Shown: positions 1 through 5,167 of the stretch, in pieces
Layout: each line of letters opens with the position of its first letter
Numbering within the stretch: position 1 is the first letter of the stretch
Assembly (NCBI GenBank): GCA_031275035.1
Contig: JAISPH010000157.1
Location: 1 to 5,734 of the forward strand
Reading direction: 5' to 3'
Length of the DNA stretch: 5,734 nucleotides
Origin: Treponema sp.
Lineage (GTDB): Bacteria > Spirochaetota > Spirochaetia > Treponematales > Breznakiellaceae
Notes under the pieces: model-generated
The model's input: only the letters and a program-made list of their open reading frames with translations
Databases searched by the model: none
Told to the model about the DNA's origin: nothing
Program-made: the position numbers and the translations under genes

Positions 1-13
1 TCAGGGGATATGC

Positions 14-445
14 ATGGGTGCTTTTGTTCAGAGTTTGGTATTTGTTCTCATCGGAATATTGCTTCTCTGGTTTGGATACAGCCTTTTTTTTAGCGCCGGC
101 GGTGGAGCCCCCCGCTATGACCGGAGCCGGAAAAAAAAACGGGACTCCCTGCGGGAGGGAATCCCCGGCGCGCCCCGGACCTGTCCGGTTTGTTCCGCCC
201 GGCTTGAACGGGGAGAGCGGGTAAAGTCCTCTGCCTTCCCGGCCATGGGAAAGGCGGACCGGCTGATGCATATCACCGGCTGTCCCTATTGTCTCGAAGG
301 GGAGCGGCCCCGGACCTGCCCGGTCTGCGGGACAAGCCTTAAACCCAAAGAGTTCCTCATTGCCCGGATGTTTGAAAAGCCCGGCCGTTCCCATGTCCAC
401 GTCCTTGGCTGCAGCCGCTGCCGGGGCCCCAGGTCGGGACGGTGA
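14..445 (+). CDS. Membrane-anchored protein with two tandem zinc-ribbon-like modules
   Basis: I do not recognise a named family. The 143-residue product begins with a hydrophobic segment (about residues 4-27), followed by a basic stretch (R37-R43), so it probably sits in the inner membrane with a cytoplasmic C-terminal part. That part is an internal duplication. Module 1 has CPVC at 57-60 and HITGCPYC at 86-93. Module 2 has CPVC at 102-105 and HVLGCSRC at 129-136. Each module therefore offers two CxxC knuckles plus a histidine four residues before the second knuckle, typical of structural zinc sites. The modules are offset by exactly 45 codons, and the DNA at 172-183 recurs at 307-318. An AGGGGA ribosome site at 3-8 supports the ATG at 14. 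An A9 run (131-139) lies between anchor and zinc modules. The role is unknown; protein or nucleic-acid contact is a guess. It converges on the protease gene. Confidence 0.8.
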   Translation: MGAFVQSLVFVLIGILLLWFGYSLFFSAGGGAPRYDRSRKKKRDSLREGIPGAPRTCPVCSARLERGERVKSSAFPAMGKADRLMHITGCPYCLEGERPRTCPVCGTSLKPKEFLIARMFEKPGRSHVHVLGCSRCRGPRSGR

Positions 446-496
446 TCCGGCGCCCTAGACATCAGATGCATCCGGGCGGAATCCTGCAGCTTTCGG

Positions 497-910
497 CTAT
501 TTCACCATACAGACCACCTCGTCGCCGTGGGCGCCGGTCAATTCCCGCCGCGCCGGGTCTACGAGCAGGTCCATGTCTTCAAGGGGGATAGCCCCCAAAA
601 GGACCTCCTCCACACCGGGCAGTACCAGGGCGTGGCATGTCGTATAGCGGTCTTTCCATCGGATTTCTACCGGTTCCGTCAAACGGCAGGTTTCCCTGCC
701 GCCATTGGCAAGGGCCGCGCTCCGCAGCCCCTTTACCGCCAAGCCCAGCTTTTCCCGCACCGGCTCGCTGATGATCAGAGACCCCGCGCCGGTATCCACC
801 AGGGCCTGTACCGTTGTGGTGCGGACTTCCTGTTCGCTGATATGCCCGCGCTGAAATTCGCCCACATCAATAGCATTTTTCAGAGTAATTTCCGTATAAA
901 CCGTTCCCAT
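497..910 (-). CDS. Retropepsin-like (clan AA) single-domain aspartic protease
   Basis: The 137-residue product fits the small bacterial/archaeal clan AA aspartic protease family, which resembles one half of pepsin and is expected to act as a homodimer. The catalytic motif is ALVDTGAG with Asp39, followed by the family's SLIISEPVREKLGL. The second signature, hydrophobic-hydrophobic-Gly, is VLLGAIPLEDMDLLVDP (104-120). The N-terminus MGTVYTEITLKNA also resembles the family's usual start. No signal peptide or membrane segment is visible, so it is probably cytoplasmic. Length is normal. A stop codon lies two codons upstream of the ATG, so no longer start exists in this frame. The Shine-Dalgarno region just before that ATG is weak (GAGAC). 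A better one (AAGGGGA) lies about 22 nt upstream, before a short overlapping frame. The physiological substrate is unknown. Confidence 0.85.
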   Translation of the reverse strand: MGTVYTEITLKNAIDVGEFQRGHISEQEVRTTTVQALVDTGAGSLIISEPVREKLGLAVKGLRSAALANGGRETCRLTEPVEIRWKDRYTTCHALVLPGVEEVLLGAIPLEDMDLLVDPARRELTGAHGDEVVCMVK

Positions 911-927
911 GTCTCATAGTTTACCAT
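880..927 (-). other. Possible 15-codon leader ORF overlapping the protease start
   Basis: Reading the minus strand, an ATG at 927-925 sits about 5 nt after an AAGGGGA ribosome site and opens a 15-codon frame (MVNYETWERFIRKLL, stop at 882-880). It is in a different frame from the protease and covers that gene's first ten codons. The good ribosome site belongs to this small frame rather than to the protease ATG at 910. It could therefore deliver ribosomes to the protease start by translational coupling. It may equally be chance: 15 codons carry no coding statistics. Confidence 0.2.
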
Positions 928-949
928 GGTTTCCCCTTCAAGTAAACGC

Positions 950-980
950 CTGGTGCCGGCACCGCTGGTGCCTGGCACCA
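950..980. repeat. Two tandem perfect palindromes (TGGTGCC/GGCACCA type)
   Basis: GGTGCCGGCACC (952-963) is a 12-bp perfect palindrome. TGGTGCCTGGCACCA (966-980) has 7-bp arms around one central base. The shared half TGGTGCC starts at 951 and again at 966, a 15-bp pitch. The pair lies between the divergent protease and metallopeptidase genes. It is not followed by a T-run on either strand, so it is not a terminator. It could be a dispersed REP-like element, a protein-binding site or an mRNA hairpin. The symmetry is certain and the role is not. Confidence 0.7.
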
Positions 981-1002
981 AAGGAGAAAAGAGAGTATAG
1001 TA

Positions 1003-2118
1003 TTGTTTGTAATGAAGGCCCCTTCGTATTTCTTTTTGCCCTTTTTGCCAGTGTTGATGGCGGTTCTGATCCTCCTGGGCGTTCTGCTTCTTTTTTCCGG
1101 TTGTTATACCCTGAAGCAGGGCGCGTTTATGCTGGGCTATCTGCACCGGGCGGTTCCCCTGGACTCCCTTTTGGGCGATTCCGCCGCCGCTTCCTCCGAT
1201 CCGGATCCGCAATCCGGGGAAAAGAACCGCCAATTTGTGGAACGGATCCGGGATATCCGCCGGTTTGCCCAGGAGGAATTGGGGCTCCGGGAAACCTCCA
1301 ATTATACCCGGTATGTTGACATTGACCGGGATTACCTGGCCCTGGTGGTTTCCGCCTCGGCGCAGGATTCCTTTATCCGCCATGAGTGGTGGTTCCCCGT
1401 GGCCGGCAGGGTTCCCTACAAGGGCTTTTTTAACGAAAGAGACGCCCGGAGGGAGGCGGAAAAACTGCGGAACCGGGACCTGGATGTATGGGTCCGGGGG
1501 GTTGACGCCTTTAGCACCCTGGGATGGTTTCGGGACCCCCTCTATTCCTATATGCGGGAGTATCCCGTGTATCAGCTTGCGGACCTTATCATCCATGAGA
1601 CCCTTCACGCCACGGTGTATTTAAAGGGATACCCCCAGTTTAATGAGGAACTGGCGGAATTTGTCGGCCGGGAAGGGGCCCGGCTTTATATGGAAAAGAG
1701 CTTTGGCGTTGATTCCGAAGAATACCGGCAAATGACGGATTCGGAGGCGGACAGCGCCGCCTATCTTTCTTTTATTCAGGAACTGATTGCGGACCTTGAG
1801 GAGCTTTATAAAAGCGGCGCCCCCCGGGAGGAGAAACTGGAAAGGAAGGAAGCGCTTATCCGGGCCGCCCGGAGCCGCTTTGAGGCGGAGTATGAAACCC
1901 GTTTCCGCAGTGATAATTACCGGGGTTTTTCCCGCCTGCCGGTAAACAACGCCTATCTGGAACTGTTCCGGCTCTACTATTCCGGCGGCGATTACCTGGC
2001 GGAGCTCTATGAGCGTTCCGGCCGTGACATGGTCCGGTTTATCGCTGCTGCCAAGACCTTGACCGCCAGGGGTGATCCCAGGGAACAGTTGGAGCGGGCC
2101 CTGAATCCGGCGCCGTAA
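1003..2118 (+). CDS. Exported HExxH metallopeptidase, DUF2265/PF10023 'putative aminopeptidase' family, probable lipoprotein
   Basis: Family hallmarks appear in order: a hydrophobic export segment (about 8-32) ending FSGC, with Cys34 as likely lipidation site; the Tyr-x-x-Gln-like YTLKQG start of the mature domain; FAQEELGL (88-95); WWFPVAGRVPYKGFF (129-143); RGVDAFSTLGWFRDPL (165-180); the zinc motif HETLH (198-202); and FNEELAEFVGREGA (213-226), where Glu215 of the conserved Asn-Glu pair is the probable third ligand. A C-terminal PVNNAYLELFRLYYS block completes the fold. It should be a zinc peptidase tethered in the periplasm; the substrate is unknown even for the family. The lipobox (Phe at -3) is loose, as is common in spirochaetes. 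Start choice: TTG at 1003 lies 7 nt after GAGAG (991-995). ATG at 1012 (three codons in) is the alternative but is 16 nt away. Residue numbers use TTG. Confidence 0.88.
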   Translation: MFVMKAPSYFFLPFLPVLMAVLILLGVLLLFSGCYTLKQGAFMLGYLHRAVPLDSLLGDSAAASSDPDPQSGEKNRQFVERIRDIRRFAQEELGLRETSNYTRYVDIDRDYLALVVSASAQDSFIRHEWWFPVAGRVPYKGFFNERDARREAEKLRNRDLDVWVRGVDAFSTLGWFRDPLYSYMREYPVYQLADLIIHETLHATVYLKGYPQFNEELAEFVGREGARLYMEKSFGVDSEEYRQMTDSEADSAAYLSFIQELIADLEELYKSGAPREEKLERKEALIRAARSRFEAEYETRFRSDNYRGFSRLPVNNAYLELFRLYYSGGDYLAELYERSGRDMVRFIAAAKTLTARGDPREQLERALNPAP

Positions 2119-2179
2119 GCGGGTCCGGGTCTTTTTAGGATTTTTCCGGCGTCATTCTGTGTTTCCCCTCACTTTCTCC

Positions 2180-2206
2180 TAAAGCGTATTTTTTAAATTC
2201 CGATAT
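2180..2206 (+). promoter_or_regulatory. Sigma-28 (FliA/WhiG-type) flagellar promoter for flaB
   Basis: TAAAGCGT (2180-2187), then 11 nt, then TCCGATAT (2199-2206) aligns with the flagellar sigma-28 consensus TAAAGTTT-N11-GCCGATAA: TAAAG, the exact 11-nt spacer and CCGATA all agree. Class 3 flagellin genes in treponemes are known to use this sigma factor. Transcription should begin near 2212-2214, giving a leader of about 255 nt before the flaB ATG. Confidence 0.82.
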
Positions 2207-2274
2207 TTATTATGAAACTGGACAGAAACTATGTGTCCGTCGGGCCTCCATGGTTCTCTAAGTTCAGATATCCT

Positions 2275-2294
2275 CACCCTTCCGGGAACGGGTG
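2275..2294 (+). other. Predicted hairpin in the flaB leader
   Basis: CACCC (2275-2279) pairs with GGGTG (2290-2294), and inside it TTC (2280-2282) pairs with GAA (2286-2288), leaving one bulged C (2289) and a 3-nt loop. No U-run follows, so it does not look like a terminator. Confidence 0.45.
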
Positions 2295-2325
2295 GGTCGA
2301 GGGTTCATGGCACAATTTCTATTTT

Positions 2326-2354
2326 ATGGAAATTTTCCATTGGTAAATTTCCAA
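2326..2354 (+). repeat. AT-rich palindromes in the flaB leader
   Basis: ATGGAAATTTTCCAT (2326-2340) is a perfect inverted repeat with 7-bp arms. It is directly followed by TTGG/CCAA (2340-2343 and 2351-2354) around an AT-rich centre. The two share GG-AAATTT-CC cores, so they may be two copies of one binding site or two adjacent weak hairpins. The tandem arrangement is visible; any function is inferred. Confidence 0.4.
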
Positions 2355-2409
2355 AACAATACAGGGCCGTATCGTTGATACCCACTTTATTGTCGGCAAG
2401 GATGCCGCG

Positions 2410-2460
2410 GCGCCAAAAGTCGTCAAAGGGACGGTGGCGCGCCGAAAATGCCAAAGGAGT
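2410..2460 (+). promoter_or_regulatory. Hairpin plus flaB Shine-Dalgarno; candidate CsrA target
   Basis: GCGCCA (2410-2415) pairs with TGGCGC (2435-2440), and inside it CGTC (2421-2424) pairs with GACG (2430-2433) around the loop AAAGG. The flaB ribosome site AAAGGAG is at 2453-2459, 9 nt before the ATG. CAAAGG occurs both in the hairpin (2424-2429) and in the ribosome site (2452-2457), giving two GGA motifs 27 nt apart. A loop-associated GGA together with a GGA in the ribosome site is the known layout of CsrA targets such as Bacillus hag. CsrA control of FlaB is documented in Borrelia. Its application here is inference. Confidence 0.45.
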
Positions 2461-2468
2461 GAAAATTT

Positions 2469-3329
2469 ATGATTATTAATCACAATTTAAGTGCGATGTT
2501 TGCCGACAGGTCCCTCAAAGTCACCCAGACATATCTGGATAAGAACATGGAGAAACTGTCGAGCGGCATGCGCATCAACCGCGCCGGTGATGATGCTTCT
2601 GGACTCGCTGTTTCCGAGAAGATGCGTAGTCAGATCCGTGGGTTGAATCAGGCGTCTACCAACGCCCAGAATGGTATTTCATTCATTCAAACCACGGAAG
2701 GTTACCTCCAGGAAACCCAGGACATTATACAGCGTATCCGCGAGCTGGCGGTTCAGTCCTCTAACGGTATTTATTCCGCCGAGGACCGGATGTACATCCA
2801 GGTTGAAGTCTCCGCCTTAATTGACGAAGTAGACCGGATTGCATCCCATGCCCAGTTTAACGGTATGAATATGCTTACCGGCCGGTTTGGCCGGGAAATC
2901 GGCGAAAATGTTATTACCGCTTCCATGTGGTTCCATATCGGGGCTAACATGGATCAGCGGGAACGGGTGTTTATCGGCACCATGACGGCTAAGGGCCTTG
3001 GGGTCCGCAACGTCGGTGACGATACCATTCTTTCCCTGTCCGCACCGGACAGTGCCAACCGTGCCATTGGAACCCTCGATTCTGCGATCAAGATCCTTAA
3101 CAAGCAAAGAGCTGATCTTGGCGCCTACCAAAACCGCCTGGAACACGCGGTCCGCGGCCTCGATGTCGGGGCCGAAAATCTGCAAGCCTCCGAATCCCGT
3201 ATTCGGGATACCAACATGGCGAATGAGACTGTTAGTTATACGAAAAATCAGATACTTACGCAGTCGGGTGTCGCAATGCTGGCGCAGGCCAATCAGAAAG
3301 GTCAAAGCGTACTCCAGCTTCTGCAGTAA
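2469..3329 (+). CDS. flaB: Flagellin FlaB, periplasmic flagellar filament core protein
   Basis: The 286-residue product is a full-length spirochaetal FlaB, a core subunit of the periplasmic flagellar filament, exported through the flagellar type III apparatus. The N-terminal D0/D1 half opens [12 protein letters not shown] and carries [20 protein letters not shown] (31-50) and [10 protein letters not shown] (65-74). The C-terminal half has [15 protein letters not shown] (211-225), [12 protein letters not shown] (236-247) and [11 protein letters not shown] (257-267). As in other FlaBs, no variable outer D2/D3 domain is present. The central stretches [17 protein letters not shown] (124-140) and [12 protein letters not shown] (153-164) resemble the FlaB2 type most, though I cannot fix the paralogue number without alignment. 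Small oddities are ANETVSY (251-257) where MAKEMVDY-like sequence is usual, and a final Gln rather than Arg. It has a sigma-28 promoter, a strong AAAGGAG site and its own terminator, so it is probably monocistronic. Confidence 0.97.
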   Translation: MIINHNLSAMFADRSLKVTQTYLDKNMEKLSSGMRINRAGDDASGLAVSEKMRSQIRGLNQASTNAQNGISFIQTTEGYLQETQDIIQRIRELAVQSSNGIYSAEDRMYIQVEVSALIDEVDRIASHAQFNGMNMLTGRFGREIGENVITASMWFHIGANMDQRERVFIGTMTAKGLGVRNVGDDTILSLSAPDSANRAIGTLDSAIKILNKQRADLGAYQNRLEHAVRGLDVGAENLQASESRIRDTNMANETVSYTKNQILTQSGVAMLAQANQKGQSVLQLLQ

Positions 3330-3336
3330 TTTGAGA

Positions 3337-3374
3337 GCGGCGTAGCCCGGGGTATTCCCCTGTGGTAACGCCGC
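3337..3374 (+). other. Nested stem-loop in the flaB 3' untranslated region
   Basis: GCGGCGT (3337-3343) pairs with ACGCCGC (3368-3374), and within it GGGG (3349-3352) pairs with CCCC (3357-3360) around TATT. It begins 7 nt after the flaB stop and lies upstream of the real terminator. No U-run follows, so it may protect the abundant flagellin mRNA from 3' decay rather than end transcription. Confidence 0.5.
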
Positions 3375-3404
3375 GGATTATAACAGAAGACGTACCGGGA
3401 AGGC

Positions 3405-3440
3405 GCCGTTCCGGTTTAGGCCGGAACGGCTTCTTTTTTT
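3405..3440 (+). terminator. Rho-independent terminator of flaB
   Basis: GCCGTTCCGG (3405-3414) and CCGGAACGGC (3421-3430) form a perfect 10-bp GC-rich stem with a 6-nt loop (TTTAGG), followed at once by TTCTTTTTTT (3431-3440). The U-run is only on the + strand, so it acts for flaB and not for the convergent regulator gene, whose stop codon lies 19 nt further on. Confidence 0.93.
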
Positions 3441-3458
3441 AACGGCCTGTGGGGCCTG

Positions 3459-4235
3459 TTATACGCAGATAAGGTTTATTCCGGCCGATTGGTATCCCTG
3501 CCGTATAGCGGCGGGCAGGTTTGAATCGGTGACGATGGTAGAGACATCGTGGACGGAGCAATAGGAAATAAGAGAATGTTTATGAAATTTTTCGGAATGG
3601 GCCAGGATAATAGGCTGATCGGAGCGTTCAATCAGCAATTCATCCAACCGAACCGTTTCAATATCCATGGCCATAATTCCCTCGTTTAGATCCAGCGCAT
3701 CGGCGCCAAGAAAGCAAGCATTAAAACGCAGGGTCCGGATCATTTTTTCGCAGAGGAACCCGCAAAAATCGCGGCGTTCATGCCGGTAAAGGCCGCCCAC
3801 TACCGTTACATTGCAAACCGACTCCAGGATATCCAAATTTACCAGGGAATTGGTAAAAACGGAGATATCCGAAAGCTGCCCGCCCCGGATCCGCTCCGCC
3901 AGGGCTGCGGCAAAGTGTTTGACCGTTGTCCCGGATTCCAGAAAGATGATCTGACTGTTCTTAACGAGTTCCGCTGCGTATTTTGCGATAATGTCTTTTT
4001 CGGCATAGTATTCGGCGTCAAAAGCGTCGAAGGTATAGGTTGTTTTTATGGGGGGAACAAAGCGGATGCCGCCATGGGTCCGCATAACCAGGTGTTCCTT
4101 TTCAAGCTGGGCGCATAACCTTCGGGCGGTGGGCAAGGAAATTTTGAAAAATTCCGCAACCTCGGAGACCGAAAGCTTCCCCTTGTGTTCAAGATATTCG
4201 ATCAAACGATCTTTTCGGTCTTCAGTTTTCTTCAT
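3459..4235 (-). CDS. DeoR-family transcriptional regulator of the adjacent sugar locus
   Basis: The 258 residues are the usual length for the family. Residues 7-60 are the DeoR winged helix-turn-helix: RLIEYLEHKGKLSVSEVAEFF, then the recognition segment SLPTARRLCAQLE (33-45) and the wing RTHGGIRF (52-59). The C-terminal DeoRC effector domain resembles a phosphosugar-isomerase fold and carries FLESGTT (98-104), FTNSL (127-131), VVGGLYRHERRDFCG (145-159), FLGADALDLNEG (175-186) and AHSEKF (212-217). Glu100 replaces the Asp commoner in the first motif. Such proteins usually repress their target and are relieved by a phosphorylated sugar. ATG 4235 follows AGGAT at good spacing. Its divergence from the isomerase-YjbQ-kinase genes makes it their likely local regulator, and it may regulate itself. 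The inducer is unknown. Confidence 0.92.
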   Translation of the reverse strand: MKKTEDRKDRLIEYLEHKGKLSVSEVAEFFKISLPTARRLCAQLEKEHLVMRTHGGIRFVPPIKTTYTFDAFDAEYYAEKDIIAKYAAELVKNSQIIFLESGTTVKHFAAALAERIRGGQLSDISVFTNSLVNLDILESVCNVTVVGGLYRHERRDFCGFLCEKMIRTLRFNACFLGADALDLNEGIMAMDIETVRLDELLIERSDQPIILAHSEKFHKHSLISYCSVHDVSTIVTDSNLPAAIRQGYQSAGINLICV

Positions 4236-4256
4236 TTTTTATCCTGGATTTATACC

Positions 4257-4285
4257 ATACTAAGAGGTAAAGCGGATTATTGCAA
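4257..4285 (-). promoter_or_regulatory. Possible sigma-70 promoter of the DeoR-family gene
   Basis: On the minus strand TTGCAA (4285-4280), 17 nt, then TAGTAT (4262-4257) gives four of six matches in each box at ideal spacing, about 20 nt before the start codon. It is the best candidate in the divergent region, but only moderate in strength. Confidence 0.35.
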
Positions 4286-4370
4286 GGCGCGGGGACAGGA
4301 TTTCATCATAATTGGCAGATTATCCTCCGTACCGTCTATTGATGAGCGAGTAATGACCAATTTAATCAAA

Positions 4371-4412
4371 ATCATTGAAAAAATGATCGATTTTTGTTGA
4401 CAAGAATGATCG
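4371..4412. promoter_or_regulatory. Candidate operator: repeated AATGATCG with an inverted partner
   Basis: AATGATCG occurs at 4382-4389 and again at 4405-4412, a 23-bp pitch of about two helical turns. The first copy also forms an inverted repeat with ATCATT at 4371-4376 (5-nt gap). One copy lies just upstream of the -35 box and the other inside the promoter spacer, so a bound protein would block RNA polymerase. DeoR-family operators are often short repeats. Assignment to the adjacent regulator is inference. Confidence 0.5.
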
Positions 4413-4425
4413 TTTGGTGTATCAT
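4397..4425 (+). promoter_or_regulatory. Sigma-70-type promoter of the isomerase-YjbQ-kinase operon
   Basis: TTGACA (4397-4402) is a perfect -35 box, and TATCAT (4420-4425) after exactly 17 nt is a good -10 box. Transcription would begin near 4432, giving a leader of under 20 nt before the ATG at 4449. A repressible strong promoter suits a locus facing a DeoR-type gene. Confidence 0.8.
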
Positions 4426-4448
4426 GGCACTAACCGGATGAGGATAAA

Positions 4449-5159
4449 ATGAAGGCAAAGATCAGGACGCCCTTTTTTGAAATCGGCATAAAAAATTACA
4501 TTTATGGTGATAAAGTTCTGGAGATGGCCCTGGCCGCGGAGGCGGCTTCAAAGAAATACGATATTGATCTGTTATTCATTACCCCCTATACCGAGATTCG
4601 CCGGGTGGCGGAGCATACGGAACGGCTCATTGTTTTGGCGCCGTACATGGACACCCTGCGTCCCGGCCGGGGCATGGCGGAGGTGCTGCCGGAGGCAATA
4701 AAAGCGGCGGGCGCTAAAGGGGTGGCGATGAACCATTGTGAACGGCCCATGACGCTTTCGGCTATTAAAAAGACCATTGACCGGGCGAATGAGTTGGATC
4801 TGTTGTCCTTTGCCTGCGCCGATACCATTGCCGAAGCGCAGGCCATTGCCCAACTGCATCCGGATATCATCAATCCGGAACCCTCGGAGCTTATCGGTTC
4901 GGGGACGGTCAGCGATATGGGATATGTGAAAAAAGTTATAGCAGTGATCAAGGCCATATATCCGGATATTCTTGTGGAGCAGGCCGCGGGTATTTCTACC
5001 GGCAAGCAGGTATATGATTTTATTTTTGCCGGAGCGGAAGCGGCGGGCGCCGCCTCGGGGATTTTTAACGCCCCGGATCCCTGCCGGATGCTTGATGAAA
5101 TGGTATGCAATGTCAGAAAGGCGTATGAGGATCTGCAAAAAATGCGGCGGAGCGCATAG
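4449..5159 (+). CDS. Triosephosphate-isomerase-like TIM-barrel enzyme, probable ketose-phosphate isomerase of a sugar pathway
   Basis: The 236 residues follow the compact archaeal-type TPI pattern rather than the usual 250-residue bacterial glycolytic enzyme. Visible landmarks are the catalytic Lys15 in GIKNYIYG; LAPYMDTLRPGRGMAEVLPEAIKAAGAKG (63-91); the catalytic His96 in MNHCER; the catalytic Glu144 in the loop-6 stretch NPEPSELIGSGT (142-153); and the phosphate-binding turns AAGISTG (179-185) and GAASGIF (200-206). The Asn usually two residues before the catalytic Lys is Gly13, and the Ser of the NHSE motif is Cys97. All acid-base residues remain, so it should isomerise a phosphorylated aldose/ketose. 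Placement with a DeoR gene and an FGGY kinase argues for a dedicated catabolic substrate, such as a tetrulose phosphate, rather than glycolysis. The start follows AGGAT at 4441-4445. It is first in the operon; YjbQ follows after 8 nt. Confidence 0.82.
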   Translation: MKAKIRTPFFEIGIKNYIYGDKVLEMALAAEAASKKYDIDLLFITPYTEIRRVAEHTERLIVLAPYMDTLRPGRGMAEVLPEAIKAAGAKGVAMNHCERPMTLSAIKKTIDRANELDLLSFACADTIAEAQAIAQLHPDIINPEPSELIGSGTVSDMGYVKKVIAVIKAIYPDILVEQAAGISTGKQVYDFIFAGAEAAGAASGIFNAPDPCRMLDEMVCNVRKAYEDLQKMRRSA

Positions 5160-5167
5160 GGGGAGCG

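Larger units (their letters stand above)
2213..2468 (+). promoter_or_regulatory. Long structured 5' leader of flaB
   Basis: The 350-nt gap 2119-2468 holds no convincing gene. Past the sigma-28 promoter, the remaining 255 nt would be transcribed as flaB leader. Visible local stems are CACCC/GGGTG with inner TTC/GAA (2275-2294), ATGGAAA/TTTCCAT (2326-2340), GTATC/GATAC (2369-2381) and a two-part hairpin (2410-2440) just before the ribosome site. A CTCC at 2246-2249 could pair with the GGAG of the ribosome site. This length and structure suggest post-transcriptional control of flagellin synthesis. Confidence 0.5.
2212..2472 (+). pseudogene. Possible interrupted ORF in the flaB leader (low confidence)
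   Basis: One frame opens at ATG 2212 and runs 44 codons, beginning MKLDRNYVSVGPPWF, to a TAA at 2344-2346. The same frame then stays open for another 41 codons (including GRIVDTHFIVGKDAAAPK) to a TGA at 2470-2472, overlapping the flaB start as ATGA. The segment after the TAA reads like ordinary protein and would couple naturally to flaB. The first segment is unusually aromatic (4 Trp, 5 Phe and 3 Tyr in 44). There is no ribosome site before 2212, and the sigma-28 start site falls almost on that ATG. It may be a decayed gene with a nonsense mutation, or purely non-coding leader. I match it to no family. Confidence 0.25.

Noticed and set aside
446..496. CGCCC...GGGCG inverted repeat between the convergent first two genes
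   Set aside because: Only 5 bp of pairing with an 18-nt loop and no T-run on either strand, so it is too weak to call a terminator.
527..919. Plus-strand open frame opposite the aspartic protease
   Set aside because: The opposite strand has the ALVDTGAG and VLLG motifs at the correct spacing. This frame has no ribosome site or family signature.
880..1608. Long minus-strand open frame antisense to the metallopeptidase
   Set aside because: It is the complement of a gene with clear family motifs, is rich in Gly/Pro/Gln as antisense frames often are, and has no recognisable domain. Only its last 15 codons are noted separately as a possible leader.
2231..2479. 82-codon plus-strand frame in the flaB leader
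   Set aside because: It has no ribosome site at its ATG, a random-looking composition, runs into the flaB start, and overlaps predicted leader hairpins. The alternative frame at 2212 looked slightly more protein-like and is reported with low confidence.
2817..3305. Minus-strand open frame inside flaB
   Set aside because: It is antisense to an unmistakable flagellin and shows no motifs or start signal.
4185..4400. Small plus-strand frame across the DeoR start and divergent promoter region
   Set aside because: It begins inside the regulator gene on the opposite strand and ends in the operator region. It has no ribosome site and no similarity I recognise.
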